Shown piece by piece: positions 8,372 to 17,878 of a stretch of 64,000 nt of DNA. Position 1 is the stretch's first letter; every line of letters begins with the position of its first letter. Source of the DNA: Mesorhizobium norvegicum (lineage in GTDB: Bacteria > Pseudomonadota > Alphaproteobacteria > Rhizobiales > Rhizobiaceae); the NCBI RefSeq assembly GCF_004919685.1, contig NZ_SMYZ01000022.1:1-64000 (forward strand), read 5' to 3'. The position numbers and the translations under genes were made by a program. Below the pieces are notes generated by a model. The model saw only the letters and a program-made list of their open reading frames with translations. It was not told the DNA's origin and ran no database searches.

Positions 8372-9079
8372 TCAAGAAAGCGGGACGATTCCCTCAAGCG
8401 CCGCATAGACCGAGGTTCGTAGCCAACGGTCCATGTTGCGGGCAAGGCCGGGGTCACCGCTCAGGAAAAGGCCGCCTCTTTCTTTCTCACGCTCGATGCT
8501 GGAACGGCCCTCCAGGATGGCCCCAAGCGAAACAACGCTGGTCTCGACGTAAAGGTCGACGTCCCGGCGGGGGTCGAGCGAGCATAGCTCGGGCAAGTCC
8601 GCGCCTGGCTCGACCACAAACCAGTAATGGGGACACTTCGGTGGGGGATCGTCGCGGAAATGGAAGCGGATGACGGCGCGCCGCCGCGGCAGTTCAGCGA
8701 GGTCGATCTTTCGCCGCACGACCCACATGAGGGTCGAAACATCTACGTCTCCAAGCGCGATTTCCGCCTCGATGTTGCATTGCGCCCATTCCGCCAGCGC
8801 GTTCATCGCCGGCTCGAGCTTGATCGACTTCTCGGTGCGGAAATAGCCGATGGTGCCCGTCGCCTCGTCCTCGACGCGCTCGACCAGGCCCAACGCTTCC
8901 ATCTCCTTGAGTCGCCTCGACAAGAGGGCGGACGAGATGTTGCCCACCCCCTTGCGAATGTCATTGAAGCGGGCCGAGCCGTTCCAGAGCTCGGTTAGGA
9001 TTTGGATCGTCCAGCGCGGCTCCAGGAACTCGCAGGCGCGCGAGATCGGGCAGACCAGTCCGTAAGGCCGTCGCGCCAT
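8372..9079 (-). CDS. HxlR-family transcriptional regulator
   Basis: Regulator of 235 residues. The N-terminal HxlR-type winged helix (about 1-105) has the diagnostic CPISRACEFLEPRWTIQILTEL-like opening (Cys10 and Cys16), then RFNDIRKGVGNISSALLSRRLKEMEALGLVER. The extended C-terminal half (about 120-235) is the extra domain found in longer HxlR proteins with a sterol-carrier-like fold. N-terminal cysteines in HxlR proteins can sense electrophiles or oxidants. It is followed by the YdhR-like gene and is divergent from the DUF1127 gene 154 bases away. Confidence 0.85.
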   Translation of the reverse strand: MARRPYGLVCPISRACEFLEPRWTIQILTELWNGSARFNDIRKGVGNISSALLSRRLKEMEALGLVERVEDEATGTIGYFRTEKSIKLEPAMNALAEWAQCNIEAEIALGDVDVSTLMWVVRRKIDLAELPRRRAVIRFHFRDDPPPKCPHYWFVVEPGADLPELCSLDPRRDVDLYVETSVVSLGAILEGRSSIEREKERGGLFLSGDPGLARNMDRWLRTSVYAALEGIVPLS

Positions 9080-9233
9080 GGCTGAGCGCTCCTTTGCCGC
9101 AGGTTAGGCCTTGCGGAGGTCTAAGGCCAGTTCACAATCTGAAGCGGAACGCTTCCGAAGCTGCCCTGGCGCCTTCCCGCCTTCTGCCGTCATGGTGATC
9201 GCCATTCGAGCATCCCGACCAACGGAGGTTACC

Positions 9234-9512
9234 ATGACCTGGCATAACATGACGCAATCGACATTAGGCCAGACTGCACGGCGCGTGCCGGGCACTTTTC
9301 TTGATCCTCCGCTCGAACGCCTGCTGGCCCTTGTCCATGAGTGGCGGACCCGCCGCAACATAGAGCGCGAGCTTGGTCACCTGTCCAACTCCCATCTGCG
9401 CGATGTTGGCTTAACCAAAGCTGACGTCGAAGCGGCCTGCGCCGACAGCCTCGATCAATCCGCCTCTCACGCGCTCAAGAGCGCAGCGCAGAACCGCACG
9501 GGCAATTGGTGA
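9234..9512 (+). CDS. DUF1127 domain protein
   Basis: Protein of 92 residues with a C-terminal DUF1127 (YjiS-like) helix pair: RRNIERELGHLSNSHLRDVGLTKADVEAA. The ATG at 9234 follows CGGAGGTTACC. The N-terminal 40 residues are variable, as usual for the family. Small DUF1127 proteins in alphaproteobacteria are basic, abundant and implicated in RNA-related regulation of nutrient use; that role is known for relatives only. It stands alone, before the tRNA gene. Confidence 0.82.
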   Translation: MTWHNMTQSTLGQTARRVPGTFLDPPLERLLALVHEWRTRRNIERELGHLSNSHLRDVGLTKADVEAACADSLDQSASHALKSAAQNRTGNW

Positions 9513-9587
9513 GAAGGGAATTCCAGACGGTTCTCAAAGTCGACTGGGGTCGCGGGCGAGAATTGAGCAATTTCAATGTATTGCGAA

Positions 9588-9664
9588 TGGCGCGCCCGAA
9601 GAGATTCGAACTCCTGACCCCCAGATTCGTAGTCTGGTGCTCTATCCAGCTGAGCTACGGGCGC
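9588..9664 (-). tRNA. tRNA-Arg (anticodon ACG)
   Basis: A 77-base cloverleaf on the minus strand with CCA encoded. The acceptor stem GCGCCCG pairs with CGGGCGC with a G discriminator. The anticodon arm is CCAGA-CTACGAA-TCTGG, giving anticodon ACG, and the T-arm contains GTTCGAATC. A34 would be edited to inosine to read CGU, CGC and CGA. No tRNA neighbours are visible. Confidence 0.95.
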
Positions 9665-9940
9665 GCAACAGGCCATGCTTTCCATGACCCCGCGATCCGA
9701 TCGTGAACGACCGGTCGCGACGAGACGTGTTCCCTAGCGACTGAATTTCGGAAAAGCAAGCCGATCCGGCAAAAGTTTTGTCACAAGTGCCGGGCCGGCG
9801 ACGGCGGCGCGGATCCCGGCGCTTGGAAACGACCAGGAAGTCGGCCCTATTCGGGGGCAAGGGAAGTATCGGACTTGAAAAGCAGCGGAAGAACACGGGA
9901 CCTGGAGGCACGAGCATCGGGCGACACAGCGCCCGAACCA

Positions 9941-11440
9941 TCATGCCGGGCGGCGCAGGCCGTTGCGGGCCTGGTCGAGCCGGACCGGCTGGTCGGGGAT
10001 GGTGACCGCGAATGTGGTGCGCCCGCCAATGCTCTCGACCAGTTCCACCGTGCCGCCATGCGCGCGGATCAGTTCGTGCGCGATCGCTAGCCCAAGGCCG
10101 GTGCCGCCGCTGCGCGCCGAGCCGCGAAAGGCCGCGAACAGGTTTTCGCGCGCCTTCGGTGGCAGGCCGGGGCCGGTGTCGCTGACGGCAATGCGGCTGA
10201 CGCTGCCCAGGCGCACGGCCGACACCGCCAGGCGGCGCACCAGGGCGCTTTCACTGTCTGCCGCCATCGCCTGCACCGAGTTGCGGCACAGATTGGTCAG
10301 CACTCGGAACAGCTGATCGGAATCGGCGTCGACCTCGAAAGCCGGCTCGACGGAATTGACGAACTCGATGCCCTGCTCGATGTCGAGCAGGCCGTGCACG
10401 TCCTCGACCAGCTGGCGCAGCCTCAAGCGTCGGCGCGCCGGCGGCGGCTCCTGCGTGCGGCCATAGGCGAGCACGCCTTCGGAATAGGACACGGCGCGGT
10501 CGAGCGCGCGCAGCAGTTTCGGCGCGAAGGCCTGCACGGTGGGGTCCTTGACCTGGCGCAGGCGGTCCGACATCAGCTGCGCCGAGGCCAGGATGTTGCG
10601 CATGTCATGGTTGATCTTGGAGACGGCAAGGCCGAGGTCGGCAAGGTGCTTCTGCTCGGAGAGCATTTTTTGCAGCCGTTCCTGCATCTGCGACAGCTCG
10701 CGCTCGGCAACGCCGATCTCGTCGGCGCGGGCGGCCGGATGGATGATGCGCCCGGGATCGTCGGGCGCTTCGGAGAAGGACAGCATCGAGCGCGTCATCG
10801 TCCGGATCGGCCCGATCATGATCAGGTCGATCGCGGCATAGACCAGCATTGCGGTGAACAGCGAGATCAGCAGCGAGACGAAGGCGACGTTGCGCGAATA
10901 TCGCAGCATCGCATTGCGCAGGCTGTTGTCCGGCATGATCAGCTCGAACTCCTTGTCCGAGTCGCCGACCGGGCCGAAGACGCGCAGCATCCGGTCGCCG
11001 CCGAAAAACAGCGTGTCGAGCGCGCCGGTCATGCCCTTGATCATGCCGATCGAGGCGATATCGATGTGTTCGTCGACCTTCGGCGGCATTTCGGCCACCA
11101 CCAGCAGCCGCGAGACGCCGCCGTCGCGCACCGCGATCGCCTTGGCGCCGATTGCCATCAGCACGTCGTTCTGGGCCGTGCGCGACAGCGAGGTGGGTTC
11201 ACCCTGCACCAGCACGATCGACACCGCCGCCGCCGTGCTCAGCCGCTCCTTCAGCCAGTTCAGCCGGTAGCTGGCGATCCAGGGTAGGAAGATCAGCACT
11301 TCGGCCAGCAGCACGAAAACAATGGTGAGCAGCAGCAGCTTGGTCGACAGGCCGCGCGACAGCGGCACCGTGCGCACGATGGTTGGCTCCGCCGTGCCGA
11401 TCCTTTCCTGCGCTTGTATGGTTTCGCTCATGCGGTCCAT
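9941..11440 (-). CDS. Membrane sensor histidine kinase, orphan
   Basis: Sensor kinase of 499 residues. A first membrane helix lies at about 33-55, a periplasmic sensor region of about 130 residues follows, then a second helix at about 188-215 and a HAMP-like linker (GPIRTMTRSMLSFSEAPDDP). The dimerisation box is KINHDMRNIL, with phospho-acceptor His278. The ATPase domain has N box NLCRNSVQA, G1 DTGPGLP and G2 GGTGLGLAI. The H box variant HDMRN resembles the HPK4-type pattern. No response regulator is adjacent, so the partner lies elsewhere. The start at 11440 or at the fourth codon are both possible. Confidence 0.9.
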   Translation of the reverse strand: MDRMSETIQAQERIGTAEPTIVRTVPLSRGLSTKLLLLTIVFVLLAEVLIFLPWIASYRLNWLKERLSTAAAVSIVLVQGEPTSLSRTAQNDVLMAIGAKAIAVRDGGVSRLLVVAEMPPKVDEHIDIASIGMIKGMTGALDTLFFGGDRMLRVFGPVGDSDKEFELIMPDNSLRNAMLRYSRNVAFVSLLISLFTAMLVYAAIDLIMIGPIRTMTRSMLSFSEAPDDPGRIIHPAARADEIGVAERELSQMQERLQKMLSEQKHLADLGLAVSKINHDMRNILASAQLMSDRLRQVKDPTVQAFAPKLLRALDRAVSYSEGVLAYGRTQEPPPARRRLRLRQLVEDVHGLLDIEQGIEFVNSVEPAFEVDADSDQLFRVLTNLCRNSVQAMAADSESALVRRLAVSAVRLGSVSRIAVSDTGPGLPPKARENLFAAFRGSARSGGTGLGLAIAHELIRAHGGTVELVESIGGRTTFAVTIPDQPVRLDQARNGLRRPA

Positions 11441-11710
11441 GTCTTCACAATCACTTGATCAACGCAGATTAGGCGATTACGGCTTTTTTGCCAATTTCAT
11501 CCTTGGCCGGAAACATAAACCGGCCTGAACGGCGCCGGGCTTCGGCCCGACGACTCCGGATTGACTTCCAAAAGCCTTCTTTCTATAAGCCCGCACACGC
11601 TCGGGCCATTCGTCCCGGCGCGGTTTCGATCGCGCCAAAGCCGGCCCGGCAAAGCTCCTGTTACACAGTGACAGAATCAAGAAGGGCCGCACCCCGCGGT
11701 ATTAAAACAA

Positions 11711-11845
11711 ATGAAGCGTACCTACCAACCGTCTAAACTCGTCCGCAAACGTCGGCACGGCTTTCGTGCCCGCATGGCCACCAAGGGTGGTCGCGGCGTC
11801 GTCGCAGCTCGCCGCAATCGCGGCCGCAAGCGGCTCAGCGCCTGA
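11711..11845 (+). CDS. rpmH: 50S ribosomal protein L34
   Basis: Complete L34 of 44 residues, beginning [18 protein letters not shown] and ending RGRKRLSA. It is highly basic and of normal length. It binds 23S rRNA in the large ribosomal subunit. It heads the conserved rpmH-rnpA-yidC block, with rnpA starting 16 bases downstream. The 270 bases upstream (11441-11710) separate it from the divergent kinase gene and must hold its promoter. Confidence 0.97.
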   Translation: MKRTYQPSKLVRKRRHGFRARMATKGGRGVVAARRNRGRKRLSA

Positions 11846-11861
11846 ACGGAAGACGAGATCG

Positions 11862-12215
11862 TTGCCCGCATCCGGCAAGCCAGTGGGACCAAATCCCAAG
11901 CGGCTTCTGAAGCGCGCGGAATTCCTGGCCGTCCGTCGTGGTGAAAAGCGACGCGGGCGGCTTTTTCTCGTTGAAGTTCTCGACCGCGGCGACGGCCTGT
12001 CGCCGCGCGTCGGCTACACCGTCACCAAGAAGGTCGGCAATGCGGTTGTCCGCAACCGCGTCCGGCGGCGGCTGCGAGAAGCCGTCCGTACGCATGCGGC
12101 AAGTGACATGGCGCCTGGCAATGACTATGTCATCGTCGGGCGTGAAGACGTGCTTACCATTCCGTTCGGCCAGTTGAAGGCCGAACTCTCCCGCCGACTG
12201 CGCGGAACACGATAG
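11862..12215 (+). CDS. rnpA: Ribonuclease P protein component
   Basis: Protein subunit of RNase P, which helps the catalytic RNA remove 5' leaders from tRNA precursors; 117 residues with the chosen TTG start at 11862. The RNR signature is present as [21 protein letters not shown], preceded by RVGYTVTKK. No ATG fits the conserved domain: a GTG at 11883 (110 residues) is the alternative, and the upstream ATG at 11766 would run through rpmH. It is co-transcribed with rpmH and yidC. Confidence 0.92.
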   Translation: MPASGKPVGPNPKRLLKRAEFLAVRRGEKRRGRLFLVEVLDRGDGLSPRVGYTVTKKVGNAVVRNRVRRRLREAVRTHAASDMAPGNDYVIVGREDVLTIPFGQLKAELSRRLRGTR

Positions 12216-12229
12216 GCCAAGGGCTTTCG

Positions 12230-14041
12230 ATGGAAAACAACCGGAACTTCTTCATCACCATCGCGCTGTCGGTGCTGATCCTGGCGGTATGGCAATATTT
12301 TTACGTATTGCCGCGCAGCGAAGCCCAGCGCGAAGCGGCCCGCGTCGAACAGCAGCGCGTCGAGGAGCAGAAGAAGGCCGCCGGCACCAATCCCGGCGCC
12401 GACACCGGAACGCCTGCCGCGCCTGGCGCCATTCCGAATGCACCCGGCACCGATGCCGTGACGCCGGCCGGCCGCGAACAGGCACTCGCCACGACCACCC
12501 GCGCCAAGATCGATACGCCGAGCCTCGAGGGTTCGATCAACCTGACCGGCGCCCGTCTCGACGACCTCAAGCTCAAGCACTACACCGAGACGGTCGACAA
12601 GAATTCGCCCGAGATCAGCCTGCTCAACCCGGCGGCACTGCCCAATGGCTACTATGCCGAGATCGGCTTCGTCGGCAACGACAAGACAGGCGCGGTGCCC
12701 GGTCCGGAGACCGTGTGGGCCGTCGACGGCAATGCGACGCTGACGCCGACAACCCCGGTCACGCTGACCTATTCGAACGACAAGGGCCTGACCTTCAAGC
12801 GCACCTTTTCCGTCGACACCAACTACATGTTCACGGTTTCAGACACGGTGCAGAATTCGGGCACGGCCGCCGTCTCGCTGTCCAACTACGGCCGCGTCAC
12901 CCGTTTCGACAAGCCCGCCGTTGCCAGCACCTATGTGCTGCATGAGGGCCTGATCGGCTTCACCGGCACCGAAGGCCTGCAGGAACACAAATACGCGTCC
13001 ATCGAGAAGGACAAGCAGTTCACGCCGGGCAAGTCGACCGACGGCTGGCTCGGCATCACCGACAAATACTGGGCGGTGACACTGGTGCCGACCGAGAAGC
13101 AGCCGTTCCAGCCGCGCTACGCTTATTTCGAGGACGGCCGCCATCGCTACCAGTCCGACTTCCTGACCGACCCGATCACCGTCGATGCCGGTCAGTCGGC
13201 GACGGTGGAGAGCGAAATCTTTGCCGGCGCCAAGGAAGTCGGCAAGATCAACGCCTATGCGGAAGATCGTCATATCAAGCGGTTCGACCTGCTGATCGAC
13301 TGGGGCTGGTTCCACTTCATCACCAAGCCGATGTTCTGGCTGATCGACACGCTCTACAAATTCTTCGGCAATTTCGGCCTGGCGATCCTCGCCACCACCG
13401 TCATCGTCAAGGCCATCTTCTTCCCGCTTGCCAACAAGTCCTATGCGTCGATGGCGAACATGAAGAAGGTGCAGCCCAAGATGCTCGAGATCCGCGAGAA
13501 ATACGCGGACGACAAGATGAAGCAGCAGCAGGCGATGATGGAGCTGTACAAGACCGAGAAGATCAATCCGCTTGCCGGCTGCTGGCCGGTGGCGCTGCAG
13601 ATCCCGGTCTTCTTCTCGCTCTACAAGGTGCTCTACATCACCATCGAGATGCGGCACGCGCCGTTCTTCGGCTGGATCCAGGATCTGGCGGCACCAGATC
13701 CGACGTCGATCTTCAATCTGTTCGGCCTCGTTCCGGTCACCTTGCCGCACATGCTGATGATCGGTGTCTGGCCGCTGATCATGGGCGTCACCATGTTCCT
13801 GCAGATGCGCATGAACCCGACGCCGCCGGATCCGACGCAGGCCGCGATCTTCACCTGGATGCCTGTCATCTTCACCTTCATGATGGCGGGTTTCCCGGCC
13901 GGCCTGGTCATCTACTGGGCCTGGAACAACACGCTGTCGATCCTCCAGCAAGGCGTGATCATGAAGCGCCAGGGCGCCAAGATCGAGCTGTGGGACAATC
14001 TGATCGCACTGTTTCGAAAGAAACCGTCACCGGCGGAATAG
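12230..14041 (+). CDS. yidC: Membrane protein insertase YidC
   Basis: Inner-membrane insertase of 603 residues, which works alone or with SecYEG. An N-terminal helix (NFFITIALSVLILAVWQYFYV) is followed by a charged/Pro-Ala linker and the large periplasmic P1 beta domain (about 95-350). The catalytic five-helix core follows (about 370-580), with the cytoplasmic hairpin KKVQPKMLEIREKYADDK and the conserved MNPLAGC-like INPLAGCWPVALQIP. The length is normal for Gram-negative YidC. A strong terminator follows at 14064. In many relatives engB follows directly; here it is about 5 kb away. Confidence 0.97.
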   Translation: MENNRNFFITIALSVLILAVWQYFYVLPRSEAQREAARVEQQRVEEQKKAAGTNPGADTGTPAAPGAIPNAPGTDAVTPAGREQALATTTRAKIDTPSLEGSINLTGARLDDLKLKHYTETVDKNSPEISLLNPAALPNGYYAEIGFVGNDKTGAVPGPETVWAVDGNATLTPTTPVTLTYSNDKGLTFKRTFSVDTNYMFTVSDTVQNSGTAAVSLSNYGRVTRFDKPAVASTYVLHEGLIGFTGTEGLQEHKYASIEKDKQFTPGKSTDGWLGITDKYWAVTLVPTEKQPFQPRYAYFEDGRHRYQSDFLTDPITVDAGQSATVESEIFAGAKEVGKINAYAEDRHIKRFDLLIDWGWFHFITKPMFWLIDTLYKFFGNFGLAILATTVIVKAIFFPLANKSYASMANMKKVQPKMLEIREKYADDKMKQQQAMMELYKTEKINPLAGCWPVALQIPVFFSLYKVLYITIEMRHAPFFGWIQDLAAPDPTSIFNLFGLVPVTLPHMLMIGVWPLIMGVTMFLQMRMNPTPPDPTQAAIFTWMPVIFTFMMAGFPAGLVIYWAWNNTLSILQQGVIMKRQGAKIELWDNLIALFRKKPSPAE

Positions 14042-14063
14042 AAGGCGCTGCCTTTGCGAAATC

Positions 14064-14088
14064 AAAAAAGCCCCGGTGGGGCTTTTTT
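14064..14088. terminator. Rho-independent terminator after yidC
   Basis: Stem AAAAAAGCCCC / GGGGCTTTTTT with a GGT loop, ending in six T. It is symmetric, so it could also stop minus-strand transcription arriving from the efflux operon. Confidence 0.85.
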
Positions 14089-14419
14089 GTTGGCGGGATA
14101 TCCCATTCGATGCATTTCCGCTCGCCGGTGAAACTTTGGCGCGCCGCGCCTCGTAATTGCGCGTTGCCATCCTGCGGCCTGCGCTTCGGTACGCCTTGCG
14201 GTGGCCATGGATTTGCGTCGTTGCGGACCACCGCGTTTTCGCGACGCCGGCAAGATACGCTTGCCAAGACGGCTTCCGGCGCAAAGGCGCCGGTGTTTGG
14301 GAGGCCGTAGCGGCAGACCGGGGTCCTGTTGGCCTCCACGGGGCCCCGGTTCTCTTGCTTACTGGAAGGTTATGCAGGCTGCGGCTTGTGCCGGCAGACG
14401 GGATCGCCGCCAGACATCA
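14089..14419. other. Non-coding gap between yidC and the MarR-linked efflux operon
   Basis: A 331-base stretch with no convincing gene. It contains a GC-rich inverted repeat, ACCGGGG (14317) with CCCCGGT (14344), lacking a T-run, and two GGCC-rich arms (GGAGGCC/GGCCTCC) that could pair alternatively. It lies downstream of both flanking genes, so a termination or repeat function is likely but not shown. Confidence 0.4.
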
Positions 14420-15961
14420 TCACTCCATGACGGCGCTGTGGTCGACCTTGGCTGGCGTCGCAGGCTTGCGCAGCAAGAGAACCAGCGGGATGGCGGCAAG
14501 CGACAGGATCATCATCAGCTTGAAGTCGTTCATGTAGCTGATAACAGTCGCCTGCAGCGTCACCACGCCGTCGAGCGCGGCCCGGCCGGCGGCGCTGTAG
14601 GGGTTCATCGCCTGGAAGATCGCCGGATTGCCGAACGCCTGGTTGTAGGGCGTCACATAGGTGGCGATGTTGGCGTGGTTGATCTGCACGTTCTGCGTCA
14701 ACAGCGCGGTGACGACGGATATGCCGACGCTGGAGCCGATGTTTCGCGACAGATTGTACAGCCCTGTGCCTTCCGCGCGCCGCTCCGGCGCCAGCGTGGC
14801 GAAGGTGATGGTGGTCAGCGGCACGAACAGGAAACCCAGGCCCGCGCCCTGGATGAAGCCGGTGCTGATGATCGTCCATTGCGAGACATCAGGCGTCCAG
14901 CCGGTCATGTCGTACATCGCCCAGGCGGTGACCAGCAGGCCGGTCAACAGCAGCCAGCGCGTGTCCACCTTGCCGATCAGCCTGCCGACCAGGAACATGC
15001 ACGCCATGGTGCCGAGACCGCGCGGTCCCATGACGATGCCGGCCGTCACCACCGGATAGCCCATCAGCGTCTGCAGATAGGGCGTCATTAGGGCCAGCGA
15101 GGCCAGATAGGTGATGCCGATGATGAAGATGAAGATCATGCCGACGGCGAAATTCCGGTCCAGGAAGAGCCTCGGGTTCACGAAGGTGTTGCGGGCGGTG
15201 AAGGTGTGGACGAGGAAGATGTAGAAGGCCGACGCGCAGATCAGCGCCTCGACGATGATCTCGGACGACGAGAACCAGTTGAGCTGCTCGCCGCGATCGA
15301 GGAACATCTGCAGCGATGCGATGGTGACACTGAGCATGCCGAAGCCCAGCCAGTCCAGCCTCGCCTTGAGGTCGGTCTTGGTTTCCTGGACGAACATCGA
15401 CACGCCGGCGAAAGCCAGGGCGCCGATCGGGACGTTGATGTAGAAGACCCAGCGCCAGCTGACATTTTCGGTCAGCCAGCCGCCGATGACCGGCCCGAGC
15501 ACCGGCCCGACCATCACCGAAACGCCGAACAGCGCCATCGCCGAGCCGCGCTCTTCGACGCTGTAGATATCGAGCAGGATGCTCTGCGCCAGCGGCACCA
15601 GGGCCGCGCCGAACAGGCCTTGCAGCAGGCGGAAGCCGACGATCTGCGGCAGCGACTGCGCGAAGCCGCACAGCACCGACGCGACGACAAAGCCGGTGAT
15701 GGAGATCAGCAGGATGCGCTTGCGGCCAAAACGATTGGCAAGGTAGCCCGAAGGCGGCGTCATGACGGCCGCCGCGACGATATAGGACGTCAGCACCCAG
15801 TTGATCTGGTCGGCGCTCGCCGAAACGCTGCCCTGGATATAGGGAAGCGCCACATTGGCGATGGTGGTATCCAGCGCCTGCATGATCACGGCCAGGATCA
15901 CGCAGGCGGTGATGGCGCCGCGATTGGCGATCACGCCACCTGTCGCGGACGCGCCGGTCAT
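14420..15961 (-). CDS. DHA2-family MFS efflux transporter, EmrB-like
   Basis: Inner-membrane drug/proton antiporter of 513 residues with about 14 helices (EmrB/QacA subfamily). Helix 1 carries the LDTTIANVALP motif D1 signature; motif A appears as GYLANRFGRKR; motif C is GPVLGPVIGGWL, the mark of antiporters. The start at 15961 overlaps the EmrA-like stop in ATGA. Together with the membrane-fusion protein and an outer-membrane channel of TolC type (not in this window) it would export hydrophobic compounds. Substrates unknown. Confidence 0.92.
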   Translation of the reverse strand: MTGASATGGVIANRGAITACVILAVIMQALDTTIANVALPYIQGSVSASADQINWVLTSYIVAAAVMTPPSGYLANRFGRKRILLISITGFVVASVLCGFAQSLPQIVGFRLLQGLFGAALVPLAQSILLDIYSVEERGSAMALFGVSVMVGPVLGPVIGGWLTENVSWRWVFYINVPIGALAFAGVSMFVQETKTDLKARLDWLGFGMLSVTIASLQMFLDRGEQLNWFSSSEIIVEALICASAFYIFLVHTFTARNTFVNPRLFLDRNFAVGMIFIFIIGITYLASLALMTPYLQTLMGYPVVTAGIVMGPRGLGTMACMFLVGRLIGKVDTRWLLLTGLLVTAWAMYDMTGWTPDVSQWTIISTGFIQGAGLGFLFVPLTTITFATLAPERRAEGTGLYNLSRNIGSSVGISVVTALLTQNVQINHANIATYVTPYNQAFGNPAIFQAMNPYSAAGRAALDGVVTLQATVISYMNDFKLMMILSLAAIPLVLLLRKPATPAKVDHSAVME

Positions 15962-17250
15962 GACTTTTGCCCGAACCGGTTGATGAGATCGGTCACGAAG
16001 TCGGGCAGGCCGCGGGCATGGCCGGTATCGATACCGACCACGACGCTCATTCCGCCGCGCAGCGGCGGCTTGCCCTGGAGATCATCGACCGTCACGCGCA
16101 GCGGAATGCGCTGCACGACCTTGACCCAGTTGCCGGTGGTGTTCTGCGCCGGAAGCAGCGAGAAGCTCGACGATGACGCCGGGCTGATCGAGGCGACCGT
16201 GCCGTGCCAGACGGCACCCGGATAGCTGTCGACGCTGATCGTCGCCGTCTGTCCCGGCCGCACATAGGTCAGTTCGGTTTCCTTCGGCTCCGCCGCTATC
16301 CACAAATCGGTCGCCGAAATCAGTCTGAACGCCGGCTGCGAAGCCGGCAGATACTTGCCGACCTGAAGCGCGTCGACATTGGTGACGATGCCGTCGAACG
16401 GCGCCTTGACGATGGAATCGGCAAGATTACGCTGGGCGTCGTCCACCGCCGACTGGGCCTGAAGGTAGAACGGGTTCTTCTCCACGGGCTGGTTGGCGTC
16501 GCCGCCGAGCTGGGCAAGTGTCGCCAGCGCCTGCGCCTCGGCAACGGACACTTTCTGGCGGGCGGCAATGAGATCGTGCTGGGCGCTGTCGAAGGTCGCC
16601 TTGGAGGACGTGGAAGTCTTGAGCAGATCCTGCTGGCGCTGGAAAGCGGCCTCGTAATAGGGGATGTCGGCCTGCGCCTGCTCGATCAGCGCCTGCGACT
16701 GCTGGTAGCTCGCCTGCAAGGTCAACACCTGGTTGCGCACCGTTCCGAGCTGCGCCTGGGCCGCGGCAAGGGCGGTTTCGAAAGAGGCCGGCCGCAACCG
16801 GAAAAGCACCTGGTCCTTCTTCACCGCCTCGTTGTCGTGCACGTCGATCTCGAGCACGGTGCCGGAAACGTCGGTGGACACGCCGAGCGACTGCGCCTGG
16901 ATGTAGGCATTGTCTGTCGTCATCACCTGGCCGCCAACAACGTAGTAATAGCCGCCGACGACAAGCGCGACCGGAAGCAGGGCAAACAGGATCGGCCGCG
17001 TCAGGCTGCGTCTGGGTTTGACCGGCGCCGGCGGCGCAACAGCGACCGTGGCTTGCCGCGGCTCTTTGGACGGAGCCTCGAGTGCCGCCGGCGCCAGGGC
17101 AACAGGTGCATCCAGTTCGTGATCGTCGATGACGGTGTTGGCTCGCCTCTGCTCGCGTTCGCTGTCCAGCCGGATGATCTGGTCGCTCGTCCGGTCGGCG
17201 GCGGGTCCGTCTTCTTCGGCGGGTTTCTTGGGTGAGGTTGATTCAACCAT
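15958..17250 (-). CDS. HlyD-family membrane fusion protein, EmrA-like
   Basis: Periplasmic adaptor of 430 residues anchored by one N-terminal helix (LTRPILFALLPVALVVGGYYYVV). A long acidic/Ala-Pro cytoplasmic segment of about 100 residues precedes it, unusually long for EmrA. The biotinyl-lipoyl-like halves flank a coiled coil rich in Gln/Ala (about 190-290). A conserved VVKAPFDGIV-like stretch reads SIVKAPFDGIVTNVDALQVG. The start at 17250 has GGGAGAAAATAC upstream and overlaps the MarR stop by eight bases. It couples EmrB to an outer-membrane channel. Confidence 0.9.
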   Translation of the reverse strand: MVESTSPKKPAEEDGPAADRTSDQIIRLDSEREQRRANTVIDDHELDAPVALAPAALEAPSKEPRQATVAVAPPAPVKPRRSLTRPILFALLPVALVVGGYYYVVGGQVMTTDNAYIQAQSLGVSTDVSGTVLEIDVHDNEAVKKDQVLFRLRPASFETALAAAQAQLGTVRNQVLTLQASYQQSQALIEQAQADIPYYEAAFQRQQDLLKTSTSSKATFDSAQHDLIAARQKVSVAEAQALATLAQLGGDANQPVEKNPFYLQAQSAVDDAQRNLADSIVKAPFDGIVTNVDALQVGKYLPASQPAFRLISATDLWIAAEPKETELTYVRPGQTATISVDSYPGAVWHGTVASISPASSSSFSLLPAQNTTGNWVKVVQRIPLRVTVDDLQGKPPLRGGMSVVVGIDTGHARGLPDFVTDLINRFGQKS

Positions 17251-17701
17251 GTATTTTCTCCCGGTCGACGGCTGGCTGGGCGCAAGCCTCGAGCAGATTG
17301 GATTTGATGAGGGACAGAGTTTGCAGCAGATGCAACTGGGCATCCGCGGAAAGGCCGACGAAGGCCTCGTCACGCGTTTTCTGGCCATTGCTGCGCATGA
17401 TTTCGATCAGCGGATGGGCTTGCGGCGTCAGGTAAAGCAGCCATGCCCTGCGATCGGCAGGATTGGGCCGGCGCTCGATGAAGCCGCGTACTTCCATCTT
17501 GTCGAGCAGCCGGGCGAGCGTGATCGGCATGATCTCGATCAGGTCGGCGAGCTTGTTCTGGTGGATGCCTTCATGCAGGGACAGATAGGCCAGCACCTGG
17601 GCGCGGGTCAGCCCCGACGCCCGCGACCGCTGCTCGAACCGCTTTCGAAGCAGGCGCGCGACATCGTGCAGCACGAAGCTGATGTTGGGTGACGATGGCA
17701 T
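17243..17701 (-). CDS. MarR-family regulator of the EmrAB-like pump
   Basis: Winged-helix regulator of 152 residues. The wing and recognition helix read LADLIEIMPITLARLLDKMEVRGFIERRPNPADRRA, typical of MarR/SlyA repressors that release DNA on binding small aromatic ligands. It is the first gene of the regulator-adaptor-transporter operon and overlaps the adaptor gene by eight bases, so autoregulation is likely. A candidate palindrome lies 36-57 bases upstream of its start. Confidence 0.88.
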   Translation of the reverse strand: MPSSPNISFVLHDVARLLRKRFEQRSRASGLTRAQVLAYLSLHEGIHQNKLADLIEIMPITLARLLDKMEVRGFIERRPNPADRRAWLLYLTPQAHPLIEIMRSNGQKTRDEAFVGLSADAQLHLLQTLSLIKSNLLEACAQPAVDREKIHG

Positions 17702-17736
17702 GGGAGGTACTGGGGTTTTCGGCGCGACTTTTAGTG

Positions 17737-17758
17737 AGCATGCTTATTATCATCATGC
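17737..17758. promoter_or_regulatory. Candidate MarR operator
   Basis: The sequence holds the perfect octamer AGCATGCT (17737-17744) and a wider inverted repeat GCATG-N11-CATGC (17738-17758) in an AT-rich patch containing TATTAT. It lies between the MarR gene and the divergent secreted-protein gene. Binding is inferred from position only. Confidence 0.35.
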
Positions 17759-17878
17759 ACATAATCCCGCTGGACGCGGTGCGCAAGACGGACTAAGTCC
17801 GCCTGGAAAAAATGACGCATGGGCTGCGACGCAACAAAAAGACCGGGTGACTGGCTGTTGCCGGGCGAGGGCATGACG

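Noticed and set aside
12839-13951. Long 370-residue minus-strand frame opposite yidC
   Set aside because: Its Asp/Arg/His/Gln-rich composition is that of an antisense shadow, and yidC is unmistakable on the other strand.
14317-14350. ACCGGGG...CCCCGGT inverted repeat as a second terminator
   Set aside because: There is no T-run on either strand and alternative pairings exist, so I only mention it in the gap entry.
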